64,000 nt of DNA from Cercis canadensis (Eukaryota; Streptophyta; Magnoliopsida; Fabales; Fabaceae): positions 134,370 through 198,369 of the forward strand of contig QAOA01007971.1 in NCBI GenBank assembly GCA_003255065.1, written 5' to 3'. Shown piece after piece: positions 43,571 to 54,255 of this stretch. Numbering within the stretch: the stretch's first letter is position 1; the number at the start of each line of letters is the position of its first letter. The notes under the pieces were generated by a model. That model was not told where the DNA came from. It did not search any database and saw only the letters and a list, made by a program, of their open reading frames with translations. Made by a program: the position numbers and the translations under genes.

Positions 43571-44509
43571 AAGTTGCTCAACGCTGACTTCATCAGAGAA
43601 ATACCCTACGAGACCTGGTTATCCAACGTGGTCATGGTTAAAAAACCTAATGGGAAATGGTGTATGTGCATGGACTACTCCGACCTAAATAAAGTTTGCC
43701 CCAAAGATCCCTATCCCCTGCCAAGCATCGACAAGTTAGTTGATGGCGCTTCCGGGTACAAACTCCTGAGTTTCATGTATGCTTACTCCGGATATAATCA
43801 AATAAGGATGCACCCAGACGACGAGGAAAAAACAGCTTTCATCACCGAGCACGCTATTTACTGTTATAAGGTGATGCCTTTTGGGCTAAAAAATGCCGGG
43901 GCCACTTACCAAAGGCTGGTCGACAAAATACTCAAAAAGCAGATAGGGAAAAACGTCGAGATCTACGTAGATGATATGCTCGTCAAATCCAACTCTGATC
44001 TCGGGCACCTGGCCGACTTAGCAGAAACATTCGCCGAACTCAGAAAGCACCGTCTGAAGTTGAATCCCTCCAAATGTGCCTTCAGGGTCGGAGTCGGGAA
44101 ATTCTTGGGTTTCATGTTAACCCATCGGGGCATAGAAGCAAATCCCGACAAGTGCCAAGCCATCATAAATATGGAACCGCCCAAAACAGTGAGGGATGTG
44201 CAAAGGCTGGCCGGGAGAGTTGCAGCCCTATCCCGATTCATGTCAAAATCCGCAGACAAGGCACTCCCCTTTTTTAAAACTCTCAAACAACTTAAACATT
44301 TCCAATGGACGGACGAGTGTCAGCACGCATTCGATCACTTAAAAAACTATCTGGCCTCACCTCCTATCCTCTCCCAACCCCGCCAGGGGGAAACCCTTTT
44401 TCTATACCTGGCCAACAGCAAGCACGCAGTAAGCTCGGCTCTAGTCAGAGAGCAAGACAAAATACAATACCCGGTGTACTATACTAGCCACGCCCTCCAG
44501 GCATCCTAG
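43571..44509 (+). pseudogene. Tat reverse transcriptase and first RNase H
   Basis: RT shows VVMVKKPNGKWCMCMDYSDL, the KVMPFGLKNAGATYQRL box and the active site EIYVDDMLVKS. The linked RNase H (FQWTDECQHAFDHLKNYL, LYLANSKHAVSSALVRE) has lost the usual Asp of the DAS motif, as is typical of the first RNase H of Tat elements. TAG at 44507-44509 and a one-base insertion in an A-run near 44533 interrupt the junction to the next domain. Confidence 0.88.
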
Positions 44510-44532
44510 CTTAAATACCGCAAAATCGAAAA

Positions 44533-45101
44533 AAATTGCTTACGCCCTCCTCCTTTCAGCCAGGCGACTGCGCCCGTACTTTCAAAATCACTTAATAACT
44601 GTCCGGACCGACCAGCCAATTCGGCAGATTCTTCAAAAACCCGACCTTGCTGGGCGCATGTTGGGTTGGTCGGTCGAACTTTCAGAGCATTCGTTAAATT
44701 ACGAGCCAAGGGGGGCAATCAAGGCCCAAGCCCTTGTCGACTTTATGGTCGAAATGACCCGCACGGGCGACCTCGGAGGGGCAGTTCCCCCTCAGTGGAC
44801 ACTTTCCGTGGACGGGTCTTCCAACTTAAAAGGAGGAGGTGCTGGCATAGTCATCGAAGGGCCAGGGGAAGTCATTTTTGAACAATCCTTACGTTTTGAT
44901 TTCCCAGTATCAAATAACCAAGCGGAATATGAGGCATTGATAGCTGGTTTGTGTTTAGCTCTCGAGCTGGGCGCCGAAACACTTCAACTCCAAACGGACT
45001 CACAGCTGGTCACGAGTCAGATTAAGGGCGATTTCCAAGCAAAAGATCCCTTAATGTCCAAGTACCTGGCCACTGCCAACGTGTATATCTCTCGTTTCTA
45101 G
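44533..45101 (+). pseudogene. Tat second (archaeal-type) RNase H
   Basis: After a linker (MLGWSVELSEHSLNYEPRG) comes the RNase H core: LSVDGSSNLKGGGAGIVIEG, then NNQAEYEALIAGLCLALELG and LQTDSQLVTSQIKGDF. The catalytic Asp, Glu and Asp are present. This extra RNase H is known from Tat elements and supports the lineage call. A TAG at 45099-45101 ends the frame; reading resumes in the same frame after it. Confidence 0.88.
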
Positions 45102-46508
45102 GAATTTGTAATACACCATGTCCCAAGGACGGAAAACACCCGAGCCGACATCCTTTCTAAGTTAGCCAGCAGTAAAAGACCTGGCCACAACCAAACGGTC
45201 ATCCAAGAGACCATCTTGCATCCAAGCATTTATCCTGAAGAAGTAGCCAACATCGATCAAGAAGCATCGTCATGGATGACTCCGATTATCCGCTACCTGC
45301 AAACCCGGGAGCTTCCGCCCGACAAGGTCCAAGCGAGGAAGCTGCAAAGAATAGCCTGCAATTATTGCCTCAAAGGAAGAACTCTGTATAAACGTGGATA
45401 CAGCACTCCACTTCTCAAGTGCCTGACTCCCGAGCAATCACTTTACGTCCTGCGTGAGATTCATTTGGGTATATGTGGACATCACATAGGTGCCCGTTCT
45501 CTGGCATCCAAAGCTCTTCGATCTGGCTATTACTGGCCAACCCTGAAAGCGGATGCCACAAATCTATTGAAAAAATGCGATAAGTGTCAAAAATTTGTCC
45601 ACCTTCACGTCGCAACGTCTTCCGACCTTTTTACAACGGTCGAACCCTGGCCCTTTAGCCGATGGGGTTTGGACCTGCTCGGCCCTTTCCCCCGGGCCCC
45701 TGGGCAGAAACGATTTCTTATTGTTGCTATAGACTATTTTTCAAAATGGATTGAGGCCGAACCTTTAGCCGCCATAACTGCAAAAAATGCTAAAAAGTTT
45801 CTCCAATCCTTTATTATTTGCAGGTTCGGTATCCCCCATACCATAACCACTGATAACGGGACCCAGTTCACTGACGCCGGGTTCCGAGCCTTTTGTGCGG
45901 AACTCCGCATCCGGTTAAACTACACATCGGTCGAGCATCCGCAAGCAAACGGGCAAGTCGAAGCCGCAAATCGGATCATTCTGGATGGATTGAAGAAACG
46001 CCTAGACCACACCAAGGGTCGTTGGATAGACGAGCTTCCCTGGGTGTTGTGGTCCTACCGAACGACCCCACAAACTTCTACCCGGGAAATTCCCTACAAA
46101 CTCACATACGGAGCAGAGGCTATGATACCTGTCGAAATCGGCGAACTAAGCTGGAGAAGCGCGCACTTCGACGCCGATCATAATCACGAAGCCATGAACA
46201 CCAACCTTGAACTGCTCGATGAGGATAGGGAAAAAACAAGGCTGATCATGATAGCCTACAAGCAGAGGCTCTCCCGGTATTACAATGCCAAAGTCCGACC
46301 AAGGATTTTCCAAAACGGCGACCTGGTTCTTCGCAGAGCCGATATCACCAGAAAGCATCTCACTGAGGGCAAGCTGGCCCCGAATTGGGAGGGACCATAT
46401 GTAATTTAGGAAGTCCTAGGGAAGGGCGCCTATAAAACCGCAACCAAACACGGTTCGCCCATCCCCAGAACTTGGAATGCAACTAATCTTAGAATTTATA
46501 AACAGTAA
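45102..46508 (+). pseudogene. Tat integrase
   Basis: Zinc finger H-H-C-C is visible in EIHLGICGHHIGARSL and CDKCQKF. The catalytic core has Asp in LDLLGPFPRA, Asp in ITTDNGTQF and Glu in HPQANGQVEAANRII. The C-terminal part reads VRPRIFQNGDLVLRRADITR. TAG at 46407-46409 interrupts near the end; the frame otherwise continues to TAA at 46506-46508. There is no chromodomain, in contrast to the chromovirus at 7-12 kb. Confidence 0.9.
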
Positions 46509-46547
46509 AATCTTTTCAATCTGTATACTATTTCATTTATTCCTTCG

Positions 46548-47018
46548 CACACCTTAGCCGGTTCCCAATACCGAGCTTGTTCGTCTTGTTTGCAACCTCC
46601 ATCGCGAGTGCAAACCTCAGCCAGTCACACACACCGTGCTCATGTTTTGTTTGCAACCTCCATCACGAGTGCACACCTTCGCCGGTTACATATGCCGAGC
46701 TTGCTCGTCTTGTTTGCAACCTCCATCGCGAGTGCAAACCTCAGCCGGTCACACACACCGTGCTCATGTTTTGTTTGCAACCTCCATCACGAGTGCACAT
46801 CTTCGCCGGTTACATATACCGAGCTTGCTCGTCTTGTTTGCAACCTTCATCGCGAGTGCAAACCTCTTCCAGGTCATAAACACCGTGCTCATGTTTTGTT
46901 TGCGACCTCCACGCGAGTGCAAACCTTATCTGATCACCAGGTTCCAAATACACCCTGTTCGCTTCTCGTTTACAACCTCCCACGCGAGTGCAAACCTTAT
47001 CTGATCACAAATACTGTT
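46548..47018 (+). repeat. Tandem repeat of ~61 bases in the Tat 3' region
   Basis: About seven units, each with a core 'ttgtttgcaacctccatc' followed by 'gcgagtgcaaacc' or 'acgagtgcac'. Units alternate between two versions, so the higher-order period is about 123 bases. Later units decay. All three frames on the plus strand are open through it only because of the repeat. Tat and related elements are known to carry such minisatellites in the 3' untranslated region. Confidence 0.85.
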
Positions 47019-47332
47019 ACCGGACTCCTTTGCAAATATGAACTTCGCAAACCCGACTTAAAAGGATGTGCGAAAAACCGGGCACACACATTACGCCCTT
47101 AAAAGACATAGTTTTTATTTGCTCTTTTTTAAAAAAAACTTGTTTTCTTTTCTTTACTTAGGATCATGCGATTCTTCCTTTCTTATGAGCAATTATTAAA
47201 ACCCGCTCTTAAGCACTCGAACGCTGTTATGTCAAAACATAAAGTCACAAAACATTGGCGAAATCTTCATTTCTCTTATACGAAAGTATTACAAGCACAT
47301 CCCTATTATGCAAAGGTATTACAAAGAAATCC

Positions 47333-48558
47333 CTATTCTGCAGGGGGACTCCCCACAGTTGGAGGACCGTACATTTCCTCCTCTGTGGCTGAGTCGTAGT
47401 CCCCCCCGGAATCCGATACTCGGACCTCCGCATCATCATTTGCACCCTCCGGAGTCTCGCCATCATCATCATCATGTACCAGTCGCCCCTCCCAAACAAC
47501 CTGAAAGTAGTCCATCTCCTCAATTCGGAGGTCGGGGAATTGTAGCCGAGCTTGATCTGTAGCATTGTTGAAGCCTTGCTCGAGGGCATGAGCAAAATTC
47601 CTTTCTAATTTTTCCTCGGCTCTCTTCCTCATCCTGGCTTTTGACTGGCGGACCCTCTCTACTCGTCGGCGCATTTGAGATCGCACTTCTCGCAAAGTGT
47701 CTCGTACCTCGCATGCCCGGGCGTGGGCCTCCTCCAGCACCTTGGTACCCACTTCGTGACGAACTTCGAGCTCCTTCACATCATTGCGAAGTTTGTTAAC
47801 CTCAGCCTCGGCCTCATCCTTGGCGGCTAAGATTAACTCTCGTTCGTCACGGAGTTGTTTTGCCTCGGCCCTGGCATCCTCCAGAGCTTTTAACGCCTCC
47901 TGTGCTTGCATGCGGGCCTCCGCCTCTGCCTCTTGTGCTTTCCTCGCCAGGTCCGGGCCCCCCATCCTTTTCTGTATGCTGCGGATAATGGCCAGCTCCC
48001 TGGTCGCGGTCGACAGCATATACGACAGAAGCATGTCTGCTGGCGCCTTCGCAAGTCGATCCGTGTCCACTCTGGTCAAGGTGGAATCCACCCTTTCCTG
48101 GAGAGGAAACCGGGTGTTCCAGTATGAGCAACTTGCATGGTTGGGCTCTTCAGCCGCCAAATCCGCAGAAAAGAGTTCAAGGCCCCTGACCTCAGCGGTG
48201 CCCCCTCGGGAAGCTCGGTGAGACGACCCCTCGTGCCTGCTGTGCTCTCGGTGCGCTTTGTGCTTCTTGGTCACCTTCCCTTTTTCTTGGAGGTCAGTAG
48301 CAATGGGGCGCTTCTCCTTGTTCCCCTCGGGCACGCTCTTCTGCTCGCCGCTTAACTTCTGCTCGCCGCTTAAATCACCTTCCCGGGCACGATCAGCTAA
48401 AACTACCGTCACCGGTTCGGCAGCGGTGACCACAGGCGGGACATTAGTTTGTCCGTTTTCCCTTTCGGGGGCCGCCACAGACGCCCCTGGCTGCTCCCGG
48501 CTCCGGTATTTGGCGAGCTTGGAGATTCGAACCATCTCTGCTTTGCCGATTTTCTCTT
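47333..48558 (-). CDS. Antisense coiled-coil ORF of the Tat element
   Basis: A 400-residue minus-strand frame inside the Tat element. It starts after a likely acceptor (gtcttgcag|aagag) at 48558. The N-terminal half is basic and low-complexity. The second half is a long coiled coil rich in Ala, Glu and Arg (about 47560-47990), then FAHALEQGFNNATDQARLQF and an acidic C-terminus. The layout resembles the C-terminal part of the 'putative gypsy-type transposon' proteins (Pfam PF04195, from memory) encoded antisense in Tat elements. The N-terminal conserved domain is missing, because the element ends at about 48664, just inside the preceding exon. No stop breaks it, but the gene is truncated. Confidence 0.65.
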
Positions 48559-48638
48559 CTGCAAGACAAATCACAAAAAGGCAATTCTTGTCAACCATTT
48601 TTTAAACAGCAGAAATAAAACAGCAAGACTATTTTTAC

Positions 48639-48664
48639 CGATGATGAGCTGCCGAGGCTCCTCA
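48639..48664 (-). CDS. Remnant of the upstream exon of the Tat antisense ORF
   Basis: The minus strand reads EEPRQLIIG up to a catcg|gtaaaa donor. An 80-base intron would join it to the acceptor at 48558. The exon is cut at its 5' side where the Tat sequence stops. Confidence 0.4.
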
Positions 48665-49014
48665 AATTAATTAAGTTTTAGGTCGGTTACCTAGCTATTT
48701 GCAGCATAGGACAGCCCTAAGTCGAACCTAAGGATTGTTCTATTTAGTGAATCATATAGAGAAGCATGTAAACAGGGGGGTTGTGTTTGTTTTAAGTGCT
48801 TGACAGAAATTAATTGAAAGTGGTAACCTAAAGGAAAACAACCAATCCAAGCCTTAACTGATTCTGATTTTGATTCATCCTTGATTTCTAATGATCCATT
48901 CAATTATTAACCATGTTCTTGGCCTTTAAAACATATCAAGACGCCTCTCAATGTTCTATGGATGTCCACTGGTTAAGCAACCAGAATTCGGATTCAACTA
49001 AGACTAAATGAATT
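48665..49014. other. Unassigned sequence between the Tat end and an N
   Basis: A 350-base stretch of different composition that matches neither the Tat element nor tail copy 4. It ends at the unknown base 49015, which is probably a join of contigs. Confidence 0.45.
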
Positions 49015-49015
49015 N

Positions 49016-49143
49016 ACCTGAAGCAGAAGATACACCTTCATTGCCTTGGTCTTCAATATTGGAGCCTTGACCAAAGGCATTGCTATCGTCACTCTGCCCA
49101 ACAAGAGCGTTCTGTTTGTTTTGGTCCGAAACAAAACCTGTAT
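49016..49143 (-). CDS. Tail exon d, copy 4, partial
   Basis: Homologous to exon d of copy 1 (acceptor ccaaag, then SDDSNAFGQGSNIEDQGNEG context). It is cut at the N at 49015, so exons e, f and the terminal helical domain of this copy are not in the sequence. Confidence 0.5.
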
Positions 49144-49221
49144 CTTTGGAGAAACAACGAAAACACTTCGATTAGATAAGAAAAACCATGCAGAGAAGCC
49201 AATAAAACTTTGATTATAAAC

Positions 49222-49284
49222 CTGGCGGTGATGCCTTGTTGGTCTCAGCATTAGTGTGCTCATCCTTGCTTTGTGCGTACATCC
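49222..49284 (-). CDS. Tail exon c, copy 4 (21 codons)
   Basis: A 63-base phase-1 exon with acceptor attcatatag and donor ag|gtttat, almost identical to exon c of copy 1. Confidence 0.5.
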
Positions 49285-49445
49285 CTATATGAATATTGAC
49301 TTAATACTAGTGAAAAAGTAAAATTTAGGAAGCGCAAGATTCAAGAAAGTAAGGTGTGAGAATCTGAACCAATGATTAAAAGGGAAAAGAAAAAAAAAAA
49401 AACCTTGGTAATGAAAACTGCTAATTAAAAGGACACAACATAAAG

Positions 49446-49588
49446 TAGAGAGGTATTAGGAACATTAACATTGCCCACTATATCACCTTCAATACGGGAT
49501 GATCCAGAGATAGGGGAAACTTTCTCTGAAGGCACACTAAGACCATCCACACCAATGTGTACACTTTCTTGAGAAGAGGTAGAATCAA
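49446..49588 (-). pseudogene. Tail exon b, copy 4, donor lost
   Basis: Begins after 'ctatttcag' with VDSTSSQESVHIGVDGLSVP and ends near NVNVPNTSLLY. The normal donor (gttg|gtatgc) is replaced by tttatgttgtg, so the 3' boundary is uncertain. Exon skipping from the previous exon to exon c would keep the frame. Confidence 0.5.
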
Positions 49589-49690
49589 CTGAAATAGGCG
49601 AAGCCAAAGGAGATACATCAACTTTGTCCAATAGCAAGTTAATCCTTCATTCAAAATATTACCAACAATGAAGTGGACAGAAGGAGTTAC

Positions 49691-49744
49691 CTGAAGTCAC
49701 TTGAGATGTCGCAGGCACCATCATTGCACTCAAAGGAACATCAA
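49691..49744 (-). CDS. Chimeric tail exon, copy 4 (18 codons)
   Basis: A 54-base exon, phase 1 at both ends. Its start (atatttcag|ttgat) is that of exon b, and the rest (VPLSAMMVPATSQVTS) is that of the end of the long first tail exon of copy 2. It is present only in copy 4 and looks like a product of unequal recombination that kept splice sites and phase. Confidence 0.45.
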
Positions 49745-49846
49745 CTGAAATATGCAAAGCCAAAGGAGATAAGTTGACTTTGTACAATTGCAAGTTAACC
49801 CTTCATTCCAAATATTACCAACATTGAAGTGAACGGAAGGAGTTAC

Positions 49847-50074
49847 CTGAAGTTACTTGAGGTGTCTGCAAGTCATATGTTTCCTCTTGTGTGCACCTTG
49901 AGGGTGAGGGAAGTTCTGCTTTAAAACAACACATTTTCAATGCTTTAAACCAACTCATATGTTCCCTCTTGTGCACGCCACCTCCAACCAACTCATTTTT
50001 AATGTTTGCCGTACCCGTGTCAGTAGCTCTCATTTTGGGAAAGCCTTCAACATTATGGTTTTCCTCAGTAGTGT
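49847..50074 (-). CDS. First tail exon a, copy 4 (partner of LRR copy B)
   Basis: A 228-base exon, phase 1 at both ends, with acceptor ttttctaacag and donor tcag|gtaact, homologous to 6903-7118. Its first bases AC again complete a GAC codon with the G that ends LRR exon S of copy B (51077). The intron would be about 1.0 kb and is free of the chromovirus. The longer NELVGGG stretch makes it 12 bases longer than copy 1. Confidence 0.55.
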
Positions 50075-51076
50075 CTGTTAGAAAATAGCATATTGTAAAC
50101 ACAATTTTTATTTATGTAGAACTCAATACATCCAAAGACTTTCTGTATAGTACTCCTAGCAATTCTCCAGAATAAATATTGTAACTGAATAATATTAGCT
50201 AGAGAATCACTAACTAGAATAATTACATAGTGTCCTAAATGACTTATCTTTTTTGGGTCATTTTTGCTACAGTCTAGATTCGAACATAAAACTTGTAAGT
50301 TCTAAGGATGACCTTAATACCACTTGACCACAGGCCATTTAATGACTAATGCATAATTTCATGGAATTAGTGGCTTAGTGCCTTAATTCTTGGAATAGTT
50401 ACTATGTAACTCAAGTCTTTGAAAATTCTGAGTTAACTTTTAATAATGTCCACATGTGACAAGGAATGCTCCCCATTACATGGAGAAATTGGAAAGAAAA
50501 GAGAGAACATAGAAATGATGGATCCATAGCTTAAAAATAGAAAAAGTGTTGTAACAAATGAACCCATGTTATTAAGTATTTATCATTAGGTAGATAAAGC
50601 TAGACATTCTAACTTGAGAATATAAGGGAATGAGAATTCGAATCTAGGATCTCAACCTTTTTAGGAGATACCTAGAATATGCTATTAAGTTAGAATAACA
50701 TTTTTTCCTCTTTTTATTGGTAATCCAAAAAGGATAATATATATTTGTGTGTCAAATTAAAACTTCTAGGTACACAAAAATATCAAAGATACCAAAGAAG
50801 GGTATTGGCATTATATATTAGTATAGATGAATAGTATAATTACCAATAATCATATTTTATTTAAGACAGAGTGACCAACTTCATAGCTTTAAAAGTTCAA
50901 AGCTTTTTTTTTATAAAAATAAAAAATAAAAAATTCTTGAAGGTAAAACATTAAAATTTATAACACTGAAGGAAAAGAAGGATTACTTGTTTAACAATTT
51001 AAAAAAAAAAAAGTAAATAAAATCTGGCTATAAAGAAAGCACAAACAAAATGTGTGTACTGAATGCATACATATAC
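50075..51076. other. Presumed intron between LRR exon S and the tail, copy B
   Basis: Matches 7119-7336 plus 12566-13318 but without the chromovirus. It contains a minus-strand SINE at about 50240-50340 (B-box-like 'gttcgaatc') and a SINE-like stretch at about 50580-50700. Confidence 0.55.
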
Positions 51077-51668
51077 CTGGATTATCATGCAAGTATTTTA
51101 TGGTCTTGTTCAGTTCCCCTTTCCAGCATTTTGTAACATAAGTAACATAAACTTCTTTCAAGTTTGGTGCGCTTCCTTTAGCAAATGTCTCCATTTTCGG
51201 AATATTCTTCACCCTAATTATCTCTAGTGCGGGAAAGTTAATTTCACAATCTTGTCCACCAAAGCATGTGAGCCTTTCAAGATGCTTGAGTATAATGCAC
51301 TTCAAATTTGGGAATTCAAAGGTTTCTAGACTTCCTTCTTCACCCTCAACAATTTGCTCCATCTTCTTGCATCCGTATAATTTTAGCAGTTCAAGTTGCT
51401 CAAGGTTCTTGGCTGTTGACACTGTGAACAATTTTTTGAGGCTCTTACAATCGATGATTTCCAGTAATTTCAGATTTTTAAACACTGAAATTCTAGGGTC
51501 TTGTTTCCACAATTGCATCACAGGTAGATCAATTAATGCCAATTCTTCTAACTGAGGTAGGAACCCCTTTTCAACTTCAAATGCCACTGGAGGCAGTTTG
51601 TCATTCCATATCTTTTGAGAATCATTCACCTTTTCAATATGCAGTTTCTGAAATTTGTTGAAGGAGTC
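51077..51668 (-). CDS. LRR exon S, copy B
   Basis: 592 bases, the same length and phases as 13319-13910, with scattered substitutions only. Acceptor attttgcag, donor ccag|gtatat. LRR motifs as in copy A (LKLLEIIDCKSLKKLF, LELLKLYGCKKMEQIV). The frame is open. It is the last LRR exon of copy B. Confidence 0.8.
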
Positions 51669-52372
51669 CTGCAAAATTAAGGTAATATTATTAATTATTG
51701 ACACGAGGGATAATTATAACTAGCAAATGGTTTACGTATGATCTGATGTGAATCTAAATTATTGCTCACGACACCAATCAAATTACATAAGGAACTGCAT
51801 TCCACTTTGTTTTTCCTGTATTTGATGTTTTTATAATAATATCAAATACTAATCAATTGAACTTTTAGCTTTTTGTTTTTTCAATAGTAGTTTACTTTTT
51901 TGCCAATCAATGGTACTTTAATCCTTTTAGGTTTTATTTTTTCGTATAAAAAAATTCTTGCAATATAGTGTTGAAAAATTCTACTAACAGCTTGAACTCC
52001 TATCTTGGATGAATAGTTTTCTAGGAATTTATGAATGAGAAACTCAAGTAAGAAATAGTTAAGTTTAAGAGCTCTAAAAACAAAAAGGAAATCAATTTTT
52101 TCTTTGAAAAACTCAAAATAATTAACTGAATAACATGAACGGATATTTATATGTGTAAGGAACCTATAAGTTTTTTTTACAAACTTTATGACCCAAATAA
52201 TAATTCTCTCTTGTTATTTTTGTTTTACGAAGATTAAACCTAAAATCTTTATTTAAATGTTACTGCATATGCTTATCACTATATAAACTTGAAGAGAGGA
52301 TACCGTATAGATATTATACATACATAGATGTGTACATTTTCATTGAAGAAACTGTCAAAAAAAATAAAACTT

Positions 52373-52711
52373 TTATCTACCATCGATTTTGAGTAAATTA
52401 AATTGGAAAACAATAAGCAGACACGAGAGTACCAGAGTATCAGGCATTGGGAACTTGGAAGAGTCAAAATAAAATTCCTCATCATGTTGAAATACTTCTG
52501 TGAGTGATTTGCAATTATTTACAGTGAGTTTCTCCAAATTCTTCAACCCGGGTAACATTTCGGAAGGAAAGACATATTTCAATTTACCCAAAGTATTCAC
52601 TTCTACTTCTTTCAGCTCATAGAAGGATCCCGGAGAAATGGAGCCCTGCCATATCTCATCAAACTGGTGTAGACTTGCAAGCTTCAATTTCTTCATTTTT
52701 GGGTATGTAAC
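52373..52711 (-). pseudogene. LRR exon R, copy B4, 3'-truncated
   Basis: Starts normally (acceptor 'tgtag', VTYPKMKKLKLASLHQFDEI) and runs through LEKLTVNNCKSLTEVF to DTLVLSCL. There it joins DNA that in copy A lies in the R-S intron (near 14630) and reads on to a stop at 52373. A deletion of about 580 bases between two 'caataag/gcagacaag' like sites removed the rest of the exon and its donor. Confidence 0.65.
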
Positions 52712-53170
52712 CTACAAAAGAAAAAAAAAATAACCATGACTTTAGGCAGCTATCATGCTACAGAGTAATGCTAAATCTCATGTTAGTGATGCGCGCAAAG
52801 CGGATAATACATCATATATATTCCCATCTAAGATCTCTATTACTAGAAGAGGCCAATGCAGCTCTATGAGACAAAAAGTACTAGGGCATTAGAATGTAAT
52901 TCTTCAAGTTCAGCCTTGGCAGATTACCTAACAGATACCCTCCATCACTAACTTCACATTTTTTTTTTTAATTTTTTTTGCTGAAAACTAAGTGTACAAT
53001 TAATTCTTGTTTATTTGTCATTTTTAGACTCAAAAGCGTAGGTTCAGATATATTCAAATGCCTATTTTCAAAGTTAACAAAATAGAGCTTTTGTTCAAGG
53101 GAAATTAATTTCTAAAAGAATATTTTTCTTTTATGATTGAGTGACAGAATATATGTGCTACAAGCAATTN

Positions 53171-53492
53171 AATGAGTCTCATCCATTTCTCTTCCTCTTT
53201 CTGTTAGCAGAATTTCTTCCAAGACATCACACTCAGAAATCTTCAACTTTGTTAGCTTACCGGAGGGCAAAAGCAGGCGTTGGAGACCATCACAGTTCTT
53301 TACAGAGAGTTTCTCCAAATTTTGCAACATTGGTAACGTATTGGAAGCAAAAACATATTTCAATTTACCCAAGGTATTCACTTCTACTTCTTTCAGTTCA
53401 GAGAAGGATCCCGGAAAAATGGAGCCCTGCCATATCTCATCAAACTGATGTAGACTTACAAGCTTCAATTTTTTCATTTTCGGGTATGCAAC
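53171..53492 (-). pseudogene. LRR exon R, copy B3, internally deleted and cut by an N
   Basis: Starts with the normal acceptor and VAYPKMKKLKLVSLHQ. Within LEKLSVKNCDGLQRLLL two repeats are fused, so the part from NNC...SLTEVF to the next IKNC is missing, in frame. The exon is then cut at the unknown base 53170, beyond which unrelated intron sequence lies. Confidence 0.6.
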
Positions 53493-54183
53493 CTACACAC
53501 ACACACAAACACACAATATATATATTAAGAACCATGACTTTAGGCAACTATCGTGCTACAGAGTACAGAGTACTGCTAAATCTCATGTTAGTGATGGGTG
53601 CAAAGCAGATAATAAATCATATATATCCTCACCTAAGACCTCTATTACTAGAAGAGGCCAATGCAACTCGATTTAATTATGACTTGTACACCACATAATA
53701 GAAATCTTTTAAAAGAAAACATTGTTAGAAGTCAGGATTGTTGATTCATAATATACATTTGAATTTTTATTTTCCATTAGATAAAAAAGCTAGAATTTTC
53801 ATTCTAATAATAATAACCAAATTAACAAGGATTGAAAAGGAAATGTTATAATTTACCCGACACACAACAAATAAAAAAGGAAATCACAGGAGTTGAAATG
53901 ATAAACAGATATAAAGATAATATATCATAATACATATATTTTTCTTTGGGTTATTAATAGAAGAAGAAATGAACGTTTAATCTAAATAGAATGTGACAGA
54001 GTGGAGTACCAATGAGGTGCTGTTGTCCAATATTCAAAATACAATCTATAACAGTAGTGTGTCAAAATGAGATCAGATTGACTCATATTTTACCAAATAG
54101 TATTTTGAGGAATAGTTTGTGTACATATATCATTACTCAATTAAAATAAGTGAATACGCACTCTAATCAAGTACTAACCACCA

Positions 54184-54214
<31 letters not shown>

Positions 54215-54255
54215 NAAAAAAAAAAAAAAAGACGAGTCCAATGTGACGCACGAAC

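Larger units (their letters stand above)
40635..48664 (+). mobile_element. Ty3/gypsy Tat-lineage retrotransposon, truncated at its 3' end
   Basis: An 8-kb element with higher GC than the rest of the window. Left to right: 5' LTR (about 40635-40978), primer-binding site, gag, protease, RT, gypsy RNase H, a second RNase H of the archaeal type, integrase, a tandem-repeat region and an antisense coiled-coil ORF. The second RNase H and the antisense ORF are hallmarks of the Tat lineage. No 3' LTR is present before the change of sequence at about 48664, so the right end is missing. Few frame breaks (near 42033, 43568, 44507, 44533, 45099, 46407) show that it is younger than the copia element. Confidence 0.9.

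Noticed and set aside
46548..47018. CRISPR-like array
   Set aside because: Units are contiguous and alternate between two versions, with no unique spacers; it lies in a plant retrotransposon.
46577..47102. Three overlapping long frames on the plus strand after the integrase
   Set aside because: They are open only because the tandem unit lacks stops in these frames; composition is repetitive and not protein-like.
47784..48605. Plus-strand frames (Ser/Ala/Arg-rich) opposite the antisense coiled coil
   Set aside because: Mirror frames of a biased coiled-coil coding sequence, without independent support.
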